NCBI GenBank assembly: GCA_937983065.1
Contig: CALKAL010000040.1
Coordinates: forward strand, 1-47,055
Direction: 5' to 3'
Origin: an uncultured Bacillaceae bacterium
GTDB taxonomy: Bacteria; Bacillota; Bacilli; Bacillales; Alkalibacillaceae
DNA length: 47,055 nucleotides
Shown here: positions 35,338 to 42,486 of the stretch, in pieces
How positions within the stretch are numbered: position 1 is the first letter of the stretch
Layout: each line of letters opens with the position of its first letter
Position numbers and translations under genes: made by a program
Notes under the pieces: model-generated
What the model saw: only the letters and a program-made list of their open reading frames with translations
What the model was told of the DNA's origin: nothing
The model's database searches: none

Positions 35338-35667
35338 ATGCTTGAAAAAACGACGCGAATGAATTATTTATTTGATTTTTATCAATCGTTATTAACCGAT
35401 AAACAGAAAAGCTATATGGCGCTTTATTATATCGAAGACTACTCATTAGGAGAAATATCGGAAAACTACGGTGTGAGTAGGCAAGCAATTTATGATAATA
35501 TTAAACGTACAGAAGCTATTTTAGAAGACTACGAAGCGAAATTACGTTTATACGAACGTCATCTAAAAAGAAATGACATGTTAAAGCATATGAAGGAAGC
35601 GTTAGTAAACGAAGAATACGCACGCTTAGAACAGTTGATGGACGATTTATTAAACTTTGAAAATTAG
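35338..35667 (+). CDS. ylxM: YlxM/p13-like SRP-associated helix-turn-helix protein
   Basis: 109-residue helical protein with a sigma-region-4-like helix-turn-helix (LTDKQKSYMALYYIEDYSLG and ENYGVSRQAIYDNIKRTE). YlxM proteins are encoded between ftsY and ffh across Gram-positive bacteria; streptococcal YlxM has been reported to affect SRP assembly. AGGAGAATATC lies before the ATG. Despite the DNA-binding look, a role in SRP regulation is favoured by family and context. Confidence 0.92.
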   Translation: MLEKTTRMNYLFDFYQSLLTDKQKSYMALYYIEDYSLGEISENYGVSRQAIYDNIKRTEAILEDYEAKLRLYERHLKRNDMLKHMKEALVNEEYARLEQLMDDLLNFEN

Positions 35668-35681
35668 GGAGGGCGGTTAAA

Positions 35682-37025
35682 ATGGCATTTGAAGGCTTAG
35701 CCGACCGATTGCAAAGTACGATTAAAAAAATAACAGGTAAAGGTAAAGTAACTGAACAAGATGTTAAAGAGATGGCCCGGGAAATACGACTCGCTTTACT
35801 TGAAGCCGACGTTAACTTTAAAGTTGTCAAAGATTTAATTAAAAGAATTAGAGAAAGAGCGGTCGGTCAAGAAGTGATGGACAGCTTAACGCCTGGCCAG
35901 CAAGTTATAAAAGTCGTTAGAGAAGAACTAACGGATTTAATGGGTACCGAGCAAAGTAAAATTGCCGTTAGCCAAAAGCCACCGACTGTCATTATGATGG
36001 TTGGGCTTCAAGGGGCAGGTAAGACGACTTCCACTGGTAAATTAGCAAACTTATTAAGAAAAAGCTATAATCGTAATCCCCTTTTAGTGGCAGCGGATAT
36101 TTATCGACCAGCCGCAATCGATCAGTTAAAAACATTAGGTAAGCAGCTCGATATGGACGTTTTTTCCCTTGGAACAGATGTAAGTCCCGTCGAAATTGCT
36201 AAACAAGGGATTGAAAAAGCAAAAGAAAATCATCACGATTATGTCATCATCGATACAGCAGGACGGCTTCACGTTGACGAAGATTTAATGGGTGAACTAA
36301 AGCAAATAAAAGAAACTGTGTCCCCGGATGAAATTTTCCTCGTCGTAGATGCGATGACAGGGCAAGACGCGGTGAACGTTGCTGAAAATTTTAATAATGA
36401 CCTTGAAATTACGGGGGTTATTTTAACGAAGCTTGATGGCGATACCCGTGGTGGGGCCGCTTTATCGATTAAAGCTGTGACAGGGAAGCCGATTAAATTT
36501 GCGGGGATGGGAGAAAAGCTTGATCAGCTTGAAGTATTCCACCCAGATCGCATGGCATCACGCATACTCGGAATGGGTGATGTGTTAAGCTTAATTGAAA
36601 AAGCAGAGACACAGTACGATGAGAAAAAAGCAAAAGAAATGGAAAAGAAAATGAAGGAGATGTCCTTTACTTTTGAAGATTTCCTCGAACAAATGGATCA
36701 AGTAAAAAGTATGGGACCCCTTGATGAAATAATGAATATGCTCCCTGGTGCGAACAAAATGAAGGGGATGAAAAACATTCAAGTCGATGATAAACAGCTG
36801 AGCCACATCGAAGCGATTATTCAATCGATGACGAAGGAAGAAAGAGTTAACCCGAACATTATTAACGCCAGTCGGAAAAAAAGAATTGCCCAAGGCTCAG
36901 GAACGTCTGTCTCTCAAGTGAATCGATTAATTAAACAGTTTAATGATATGAAGAAAATGATGAAGCAAATGATGGGTGGAGGAAAGAAAGGAAAGAAGAA
37001 AGGTTTATCTTTTCCATTCATGTAA
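35682..37025 (+). CDS. ffh: Signal recognition particle protein Ffh
   Basis: SRP54 GTPase that binds signal sequences and 4.5S/scRNA. The 447-residue protein shows the N domain (about 1-95), P-loop MVGLQGAGKTTSTGKLA near 107, DTAGRLHVDE and TKLDGDTRGGAAL. The methionine-rich M domain (about 300-447) ends in MMKQMMGGGKKGKKK. It starts 14 bp after ylxM with GGGAGGGCGG. The scRNA gene is not in this window. Confidence 0.97.
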   Translation: MAFEGLADRLQSTIKKITGKGKVTEQDVKEMAREIRLALLEADVNFKVVKDLIKRIRERAVGQEVMDSLTPGQQVIKVVREELTDLMGTEQSKIAVSQKPPTVIMMVGLQGAGKTTSTGKLANLLRKSYNRNPLLVAADIYRPAAIDQLKTLGKQLDMDVFSLGTDVSPVEIAKQGIEKAKENHHDYVIIDTAGRLHVDEDLMGELKQIKETVSPDEIFLVVDAMTGQDAVNVAENFNNDLEITGVILTKLDGDTRGGAALSIKAVTGKPIKFAGMGEKLDQLEVFHPDRMASRILGMGDVLSLIEKAETQYDEKKAKEMEKKMKEMSFTFEDFLEQMDQVKSMGPLDEIMNMLPGANKMKGMKNIQVDDKQLSHIEAIIQSMTKEERVNPNIINASRKKRIAQGSGTSVSQVNRLIKQFNDMKKMMKQMMGGGKKGKKKGLSFPFM

Positions 37026-37036
37026 TGTAAAAATAC

Positions 37037-37065
37037 TTTACACACTCTAAAAAGTTTGCTACAAT
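37037..37065 (+). promoter_or_regulatory. rpsP promoter
   Basis: TTTACA (37037-37042) and TACAAT (37060-37065) are separated by exactly 17 bp, each with one mismatch, and lie about 40 bp before rpsP. This gives the ribosomal and tRNA-modification group its own start. Confidence 0.75.
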
Positions 37066-37103
37066 CTTATCTTGTGAACAGCAATTTTATGGAGGTGTAA
37101 TAA

Positions 37104-37376
37104 ATGGCAGTAAAAATTCGTTTAAAAAGAATGGGTTCTAAAAGAAATCCTTTTTATCGTGTAGTTGTTGCAGATTCCCGTTCTCCACGTGACGGCCGAA
37201 TCATCGAACAAATTGGCACGTATAATCCACTCACTGAAACGCCTGAAGTCAATATTAATGAAGATAAAGCGTTAGATTGGTTATCAAAAGGTGCACAACC
37301 GAGTGATACGGTTCGTAATTTATTCTCAAATGAAGGCATCATGCAAAAATTTCACGAGTCAAAAGCTAAAAAGTAA
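37104..37376 (+). CDS. rpsP: 30S ribosomal protein S16
   Basis: 90-residue protein starting MAVKIRLKRMGSKRNPFYRV, the family signature, with DSRSPRDGRIIEQIGTYNPL next. It is needed for 30S assembly. ATGGAGGTG lies before the ATG. It heads the rpsP-khpA-ylqD-rimM-trmD-rplS group, which groups ribosomal proteins with maturation factors, as in B. subtilis. Confidence 0.97.
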   Translation: MAVKIRLKRMGSKRNPFYRVVVADSRSPRDGRIIEQIGTYNPLTETPEVNINEDKALDWLSKGAQPSDTVRNLFSNEGIMQKFHESKAKK

Positions 37377-37390
37377 AGGTTAGTGATATC

Positions 37391-37618
37391 ATGAAAGCCT
37401 TAGTTGAAACAATTGTTCATCCACTTGTACAATATCCAGAAGATGTGAACGTAACGGTAGAAGAAACTGATTATAAAATCCGTTATCACATTACGGTTAA
37501 TGAAGAGGATGTCGGGAAAATCATCGGTAAAAACGGACGAATCGCAAAAGCTATTCGGACCGTTGTCCATGCCGCACATACTCAAACGGATAAAAAAATA
37601 TTTGTCGATATTATGTAA
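37391..37618 (+). CDS. khpA: KhpA, KH-domain RNA-binding protein (YlqC)
   Basis: 75-residue single KH domain. The GxxG loop lies in VGKIIGKNGRIAKAIRTVV near residue 40. In streptococci and lactobacilli KhpA pairs with KhpB (Jag/EloR) and acts on cell elongation and on RNA binding. The protein starts MKALVETIVHPLVQYPEDV, typical of the family. It follows rpsP by 14 bp and is itself followed by a terminator-like hairpin. Confidence 0.95.
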   Translation: MKALVETIVHPLVQYPEDVNVTVEETDYKIRYHITVNEEDVGKIIGKNGRIAKAIRTVVHAAHTQTDKKIFVDIM

Positions 37619-37620
37619 GA

Positions 37621-37649
37621 GGGAAGAGGGGGCACCTTTTCCCTTTTTT
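37621..37649 (+). terminator. Intra-operon terminator-like hairpin after khpA
   Basis: GGGAAGAGG (37621-37629) pairs with CCTTTTCCC (37635-37643) with one G-U pair, and six T follow. It begins two bases after the khpA stop, so it probably lowers expression of ylqD and the genes beyond it. Confidence 0.75.
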
Positions 37650-37679
37650 GTCATATCGACACTTGTAGGTGAGATGACT

Positions 37680-38066
37680 ATGAAAATTATTCGGAAGACG
37701 ATTGTAAAGCAAATTATTACGGAAAAAAGTAGAGAGAAAATGAAGGCTTCGTATGAAAATAAAATGAATCAATATAAGAAAGAATTAGAGCAGCTCGAAT
37801 TTGAAAAAAATAAACTATTATTTCAAAAGCGATTTGACCGAACGAAAGTTGAACAGCGTTTTCTTGAAGAAGAGAAAAAAAGGGAGCAACAAATTGCTTG
37901 GTACGAATTTCAATTAACATCACTTGACCAAATTCCTAACGGCAGTGAAATATACGATTCAGAAGTTGAGGAAATTGTTGAAGTGACTGTTGGAGCTGAT
38001 TGGGAAGCAGTCGCTGGAGATCGGACAATTATCGTAAAAGATGGAAAAGTCGTTGAGATTAAATAG
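37680..38066 (+). CDS. ylqD: YlqD-family protein of unknown function
   Basis: 128 residues starting MKIIRKTIVKQIITEKSREK, the same length as B. subtilis YlqD. Residues about 18-80 are a highly charged coiled coil rich in Lys and Glu, and a small beta-rich tail (VTVGADWEAVAGDRTIIVKD) closes the protein. ATG 37680 lies 6 bp after AGGTGAG; another ATG at 37674 has no spacing from that site. Function unknown; position between khpA and rimM hints at a link to ribosome work but gives no proof. Confidence 0.85.
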   Translation: MKIIRKTIVKQIITEKSREKMKASYENKMNQYKKELEQLEFEKNKLLFQKRFDRTKVEQRFLEEEKKREQQIAWYEFQLTSLDQIPNGSEIYDSEVEEIVEVTVGADWEAVAGDRTIIVKDGKVVEIK

Positions 38067-38075
38067 GGTGATAGT

Positions 38076-38600
38076 ATGTCAGAACAGTTTTTAAACGTCG
38101 GAAAAATAGTGAATACCCACGGAATTAAAGGTGAACTGAGAATTATTGCAATAACAGATTTTGAGGAAGAACGTTTTTTGCCAGGCAATCATTTATATTT
38201 ATTTAAAAATGATGAATTAGCTCCCATTAAATTAACGATTTCTAATCATCGAAAACATAAGCAATTTGATTTACTTCAATTTGAAGGCTATGACAATGTA
38301 AACGATGTTGAGTCATTCAAAGGGAGTATGTTGAAGGTTAAAAAGGAAGACTTAAGTCCCCTTGATGAAGGTGAATATTACTACTATGAAATTATCGGAT
38401 GCGATATGTATACTGAAGATGGCGACTATTTCGGGCAGGTGAAAGAAATTCTTTCCCCAGGTGCGAACGATGTTTGGGTTGTTAAACGTCAAGGAAAAAA
38501 AGATGTCTTAATCCCTTATATTGACGATGTTGTTAAAGATGTTAATATTGAAAAGAAAGAAATAAAGATTCATTTAATGGAAGGATTGCTAGATGAATGA
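38076..38600 (+). CDS. rimM: 16S rRNA processing protein RimM
   Basis: Assembly factor for the 30S head that binds S19. The 174-residue protein has an N-terminal RimM domain (LNVGKIVNTHGIKGELRII at the start) and a C-terminal PRC barrel (YYYYEIIGCDMYTEDGDYFG; VLIPYIDDVVKDVNIEKKEI). AGGGTGATAGT precedes the ATG. It ends in a 4-bp overlap with trmD. Confidence 0.96.
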   Translation: MSEQFLNVGKIVNTHGIKGELRIIAITDFEEERFLPGNHLYLFKNDELAPIKLTISNHRKHKQFDLLQFEGYDNVNDVESFKGSMLKVKKEDLSPLDEGEYYYYEIIGCDMYTEDGDYFGQVKEILSPGANDVWVVKRQGKKDVLIPYIDDVVKDVNIEKKEIKIHLMEGLLDE

Positions 38601-39340
38601 AAATAGATATTTTAACTCTTTTTCCTGACATGTTTAAAGGAGTCTTTGAGTCTTCAATATTAAAAAAAGCGAATGATCAAGGGGCTTTCGACTATCGTTT
38701 AATCGATTTTCGACAATATACTGACGATAAACATTTAAAAGTTGACGATTATCCTTACGGTGGGGGCGCAGGTATGGTTTTAATGTGCCAGCCTATTATT
38801 TCAGCCGTAGAGGACATTATACAACCAAATTCAAGAGTCATTATGCTCACCCCTCAAGGTGAAACATTTACACAACAAAAAGCTGAAGAGCTCGCTTTAG
38901 AGGACCATTTAATTTTACTTTGCGGTCATTATGAAGGATTTGATGAGCGTATTCGTGAAAGTATCGTCACGGATGAAATTTCAATCGGTGACTACGTTTT
39001 AACTGGCGGAGAATTAGGTGCGATGGTCATTACCGATAGTATTGTCCGTCTAATTCCAGGCGTTTTAGGAAATGATGAATCTGCAAAGGAGGATTCTTTT
39101 TCAAATCGATGGCTAGAGCATCCGCACTATACAAGACCGAGGGAATTTCGCGGAATGAAAGTGCCCGATGTTTTACTTTCAGGAAATCATCAAAAAATCG
39201 CTGAATGGCGAAAATATGAAGCTTTAAAACGAACATTTTTACGAAGGCCTGATTTAATTGATGAATCTGAGTTAACGGAAGAAGAATTAAACTTGCTAAA
39301 GCAAATAAAACATACAAATGAAGTTGCAGAAGATAATTGA
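38597..39340 (+). CDS. trmD: tRNA (guanine-37 N1) methyltransferase TrmD
   Basis: SPOUT-class methyltransferase that makes m1G37 and prevents frameshifting. In 247 residues it starts MKIDILTLFPDMFKGVF and contains DDYPYGGGAGMVLMCQP, ILLCGHYEGFDERI (SAM knot) and SIGDYVLTGGELGAMVITD. The ATGA overlap couples it to rimM. The rplS promoter begins within its last codons. Confidence 0.97.
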   Translation: MKIDILTLFPDMFKGVFESSILKKANDQGAFDYRLIDFRQYTDDKHLKVDDYPYGGGAGMVLMCQPIISAVEDIIQPNSRVIMLTPQGETFTQQKAEELALEDHLILLCGHYEGFDERIRESIVTDEISIGDYVLTGGELGAMVITDSIVRLIPGVLGNDESAKEDSFSNRWLEHPHYTRPREFRGMKVPDVLLSGNHQKIAEWRKYEALKRTFLRRPDLIDESELTEEELNLLKQIKHTNEVAEDN

Positions 39341-39352
39341 TTATGGTATATT
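39324..39352 (+). promoter_or_regulatory. rplS promoter
   Basis: TTGCAG (39324-39329) and TATATT (39347-39352) are 17 bp apart, overlapping the end of trmD. This separate promoter would transcribe the L19 leader and rplS. Confidence 0.75.
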
Positions 39353-39358
39353 ATTTGA

Positions 39359-39440
39359 GTGCTTATGTTTCATTTGAAGCATTTGAAAACGATGTTCCGC
39401 TGCTCGATATGCATGAGCATTAGTTGGAAGGAGTGAATAA
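39359..39440 (+). ncRNA. L19 (rplS) mRNA leader, structured 5' UTR
   Basis: The trmD-rplS gap holds the pattern expected of the Firmicutes L19 leader: GATGTTCCGCTGC, then GCATGAGCA and the Shine-Dalgarno GGAAGGAGTG. ATGTTCCGCTGC and the downstream GCATGAGCAT can form the leader stem. In Bacilli this leader is thought to take part in autogenous control by L19. Extent is approximate and no covariance search was possible. Confidence 0.65.
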
Positions 39441-39443
39441 GAG

Positions 39444-39788
39444 ATGCAAAAACTAATCGAATCAGTCGCCCAAGATCAATTACGTACAGACTTACCTGAA
39501 TTTAAAGCTGGAGATACAGTTAAAGTTCACGTGAAAGTTGTTGAGGGATCACGTGAAAGAATTCAGGTGTTCGAAGGTGTCGTTATTAGACGTCGTGGTG
39601 GCGGCATTAGCGAAACGTTTACAGTGCGAAAAATCTCTTACGGTGTAGGTGTTGAACGTACTTTTCCAGTTCATTCTCCACGAGTAGATAAGATTGAAGT
39701 CACTCGTCGCGGTAAGGTACGTCGTGCGAAACTTTACTACTTACGTGATTTACGTGGTAAAGCTGCTAGAATTAAAGAAATTTTATAA
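39444..39788 (+). CDS. rplS: 50S ribosomal protein L19
   Basis: 114-residue protein at the 30S-50S interface. FKAGDTVKVHVKVVEGSRER, VFEGVVIRRRGGGISETFTV and KLYYLRDLRGKAARIKE are all canonical. It closes the rpsP-rplS ribosomal group and is followed by a strong terminator. A dedicated promoter and structured leader lie upstream, suggesting it is adjusted separately from trmD. Confidence 0.97.
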   Translation: MQKLIESVAQDQLRTDLPEFKAGDTVKVHVKVVEGSRERIQVFEGVVIRRRGGGISETFTVRKISYGVGVERTFPVHSPRVDKIEVTRRGKVRRAKLYYLRDLRGKAARIKEIL

Positions 39789-39800
39789 TTTAAAAACGAT

Positions 39801-39846
39801 AAAAAGAGTGATTCTCAATATAGAGAGTCACTCTTTTTCTTTTTTC
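39801..39846 (+). terminator. Terminator after rplS
   Basis: AAAAAGAGTGATTCTC (39801-39816) pairs with GAGAGTCACTCTTTTT (39823-39838) with one G-U pair, then T-rich sequence. Confidence 0.92.
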
Positions 39847-39941
39847 TAAGGCGCTTTTAAAGTTAGGAAAACAATAAAGAAATGATGAATTTATGAATAG
39901 ACTTAATAATAGATAACAACTTATCGCAATATTTAAAAATA

Positions 39942-39950
39942 TGCTAAAAT
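39942..39950 (+). promoter_or_regulatory. Candidate extended -10 promoter for the DUF4367-like gene
   Basis: TGCTAAAAT (39942-39950) is an extended -10 (TG-N-TAAAAT); TTATCG lies 18 bp upstream as a weak -35. It would give a leader of about 130 nt. The rest of the 39847-40087 gap is AT-rich and shows no gene. Confidence 0.4.
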
Positions 39951-40087
39951 ATGATTAGAAAAATTTGCAGTGCACCATCGTATCATTCAATTAATGAGGC
40001 GATTTAATTGAAGAAGGAAATAACATAATAAGATTATTGAAAATGTAAGTAGTTATATTTCTTAAATTAGAAATGGGGGTACAAACT

Positions 40088-40555
40088 TTGGGTGAAATTG
40101 AACAAAGATTATCAGATACAGATAAAAGGAGAAAGTTTTTAACTACACTTATTTTGGGCTTTATTGTATTAAGTATGATTGTTTATTTCATTAAACTACC
40201 AGCTAATATGGCTAGTTGGTTGGTACCATTTAAGGTTGAGATGCCCACTTATATTCCGTTAGATATAGAAAGTGAATATGCTAAAGTAGTCGGGTTTGAC
40301 ACGGTTAAAATTGCCTACGACAGTACAGAAGAGTCCGTAACTTTCTGGGCAACAAGTAAAATTGGTTGGAACAATGTTTCGAGTTGGGATGAAAGTATCA
40401 CTCTTAACGATGGGACACCTGCATATTATAATGAGAGTGATAACATACAAATGCTCAGCTGGAGAATGGATGAAGTTGAATATGCAATCGATTATGAAGG
40501 AAAGCGGCCACTATCCAAAGACGAGTTAATCAAAATTGCCTCCTCCTTAGAATAA
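40088..40555 (+). CDS. Membrane-anchored DUF4367-like protein
   Basis: 155 residues from TTG 40088 (GGGGG lies 8 bp upstream); an in-frame ATG at 40073 has no Shine-Dalgarno. A short charged cytosolic stretch is followed by one membrane helix (about 17-36, TTLILGFIVLSMIVYFI) and an outside domain. That domain reads LPTYIPLD-like, then IKIAYDSTEESVTFWAT, and ends MLSWRMDEVEYAIDYEGK and LSKDELIKIASSLE. The closing pattern (Trp ... Tyr-x-Ile ... Leu-ser-x-Asp-Glu-Leu-Ile-x-Ile-Ala) is that of DUF4367 domains, often found on anti-sigma-like or lipoprotein-like surface proteins. It interrupts the usual rplS-rbgA order, with its own terminator. Function unknown; domain call from pattern only. Confidence 0.75.
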   Translation: MGEIEQRLSDTDKRRKFLTTLILGFIVLSMIVYFIKLPANMASWLVPFKVEMPTYIPLDIESEYAKVVGFDTVKIAYDSTEESVTFWATSKIGWNNVSSWDESITLNDGTPAYYNESDNIQMLSWRMDEVEYAIDYEGKRPLSKDELIKIASSLE

Positions 40556-40622
40556 TAGTAGTTCTAACTAGGGCATTTATTAAAAGTATGAAATTACAAA
40601 TAGAACTCCATTAATTAATCCG

Positions 40623-40685
40623 CTCCCCTTAAGATAACTAGATTAAAATGAAAAAATCTGTTTATCTTAGGGGGAGTTTTATTTT
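40623..40685 (+). terminator. Terminator after the DUF4367-like gene
   Basis: CTCCCCTTAAGATAA (40623-40637) pairs with TTATCTTAGGGGGAG (40662-40676) with a single G-U-type exchange; a TTTTATTTT tail follows. The loop is 24 nt. Apart from this hairpin nothing is seen between 40556 and 40808. Confidence 0.88.
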
Positions 40686-40808
40686 GATAAATAAATCAAC
40701 AATCTCTATAGAGTCCTCTCTTAAATAAAGATTGCTTTTCTGTTAACTTTAAACAAATGACCGAAAAAATAGTACAATAAAATTATCTCGTATAGAAAGG
40801 TGATAAAA

Positions 40809-41654
40809 ATGACGATTCAATGGTTCCCAGGACATATGGCTAAAGCGAAAAGGGAATTGAAAGAGAAGCTAAAACTCGTTGATTTAGTTATCGAGCTTGT
40901 CGATGCTAGAGCCCCTATTTCGTCACAAAATCCGATGTTACAAGAAGAAATCGGTGAGAAAAGGAAACTAGTAGTGCTTATGAAAAATGATTTAGCTGAT
41001 GAAACGTTAACGAATCGATTCATTGAATTGTTCACTGAAAATGAAACGGACGCCTTACCAATGAACGTTAATGATCGAAAAGATATTCAAGCCCTTATTA
41101 AAAAAGTTAACATCATTAACGAAGAAATTAATAAAAAAAGAAGTGAAAAAGGGATTAAACCGAGACCATTAAGAGCGGTGATTATCGGCATTCCTAACGT
41201 AGGTAAATCGACATTAATCAATCGTTTAGCGAATAAAAAAAGAGCCCAAACAGGGAACAAGCCTGGAGTGACGAAAAAGCAGCAATGGATTAAAGTTGAA
41301 GAACGCTTTGAACTTTTAGATACCCCAGGCATTTTATGGCCGAAATTTGAAGATCAAGAAATTGGTTTAAAGCTTGCAGCGATTGGTTCGATTAAAGATG
41401 AAATTATTCATTTAGATGATGTCGCTGTATACGTTTTAAATATGATGAAAGATCATTACGAACATCAACTCCTTGAACGATACCCAATCAATCTAAATGA
41501 TGATGTCATCGACTGGTTCGATGCGATTGGGAAAAAGCGAGGATGCCTCGGTTCGGGTGGAATCGTCGATTATGACAAAACGACGGATGTTATTATTAAT
41601 GATTTTCGTGAAGGGAAATTAGGGCGAATCACTTTAGACCGCCCTTCTAACTAA
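40809..41654 (+). CDS. rbgA: Ribosome biogenesis GTPase RbgA (YlqF)
   Basis: Circularly permuted GTPase for late 50S assembly. From ATG 40809 (after AAAGGTGA) it has 281 residues, starting MTIQWFPGHMAKAKRE. The permuted motif order is seen: G4 VVLMKNDLAD near 60, P-loop GIPNVGKSTLINRLANKKRA near 127, then DTPGILWPKF. The C-terminal ANTAR-like helical part follows. It is normally next to rplS but here the DUF4367-like gene lies between. rnhB comes next. Confidence 0.97.
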   Translation: MTIQWFPGHMAKAKRELKEKLKLVDLVIELVDARAPISSQNPMLQEEIGEKRKLVVLMKNDLADETLTNRFIELFTENETDALPMNVNDRKDIQALIKKVNIINEEINKKRSEKGIKPRPLRAVIIGIPNVGKSTLINRLANKKRAQTGNKPGVTKKQQWIKVEERFELLDTPGILWPKFEDQEIGLKLAAIGSIKDEIIHLDDVAVYVLNMMKDHYEHQLLERYPINLNDDVIDWFDAIGKKRGCLGSGGIVDYDKTTDVIINDFREGKLGRITLDRPSN

Positions 41655-41693
41655 TTCACTATTTCAGTCGATATAATTAGTAAATGGGGGAAT

Positions 41694-42461
41694 ATGTTCG
41701 TGTCCAAAGAAACAATCCAGCAAATAAAAGAGAAAATAAATTCAGAGCAATTTTCAGAGGAATGGTTTGAACAGTTAAAGGCCGATGACCGGCAAGGCGT
41801 TAAAAACTTAATTAACCAATATGAAAAAAAGAAAGAAAAAAAGCGACAATTAGAGCTTCAATTTCAGCAATTAACGAAAATAGAGCGTGAATTAAGGCTT
41901 TCTGGTTATAACCATATCGCAGGCATTGATGAGGTTGGTAGAGGCCCATTAGCCGGACCCGTTGTCGCTGCATCCGTTATTTTACCGGAAGATTTTACGT
42001 TACTCGGTATTAATGACTCAAAGCAGTTAACTGAGGAGAAAAGAAATTTATTTTATGACGTCATTTATAAACAGGCGCTGGCGGTTGGGATTGGGATTGC
42101 CAATCACGATGAAATTGATCAATTAAACATTTACCGAGCGACAGAGCTTGCTATGAAACGGGCGCTTACTAACTTATCAGTGGCCCCTGATTATGTTTTA
42201 ATTGACGCGATGAACTTGTCACAAATTCCGATAAAACAAAAGTCAATCGTTAAAGGGGATACGAAGTCCGTTTCGATAGCAGCGGCGAGTATTATTGCAA
42301 AAGTAACTCGGGATCGGATGATGAGTGACTATCATGAAAGCTATCCTAATTACCATTTTCATAAAAATAAAGGCTACGGGACAAAGGATCATATCGAATC
42401 ATTAAAAAAGTTCGGACCATCGCCAATTCATCGAAAAACATTTCAGCCTAAGCTACTATGA
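41694..42461 (+). CDS. rnhB: Ribonuclease HII
   Basis: Removes RNA from RNA-DNA hybrids and single ribonucleotides in DNA. It has 255 residues, with an N-terminal extension (about 1-70) common in Bacilli. The catalytic domain begins IAGIDEVGRGPLAGPVVAA with the DEVGRG motif; DSKQLTEEKR and the later acidic YVLIDAMNLSQIPIKQ complete the site. Start: ATG 41694, or GTG 41700, which is better spaced from GGGGG. Confidence 0.96.
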   Translation: MFVSKETIQQIKEKINSEQFSEEWFEQLKADDRQGVKNLINQYEKKKEKKRQLELQFQQLTKIERELRLSGYNHIAGIDEVGRGPLAGPVVAASVILPEDFTLLGINDSKQLTEEKRNLFYDVIYKQALAVGIGIANHDEIDQLNIYRATELAMKRALTNLSVAPDYVLIDAMNLSQIPIKQKSIVKGDTKSVSIAAASIIAKVTRDRMMSDYHESYPNYHFHKNKGYGTKDHIESLKKFGPSPIHRKTFQPKLL

Positions 42462-42486
42462 CGCGTTGTAAAGGATGGGAAATCGG

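Noticed and set aside
39960..40087. A regulatory leader peptide before the DUF4367-like gene
   Set aside because: Only a seven-codon TTG frame (AAG AAG GAA and so on) was seen; it is too short and not distinctive.
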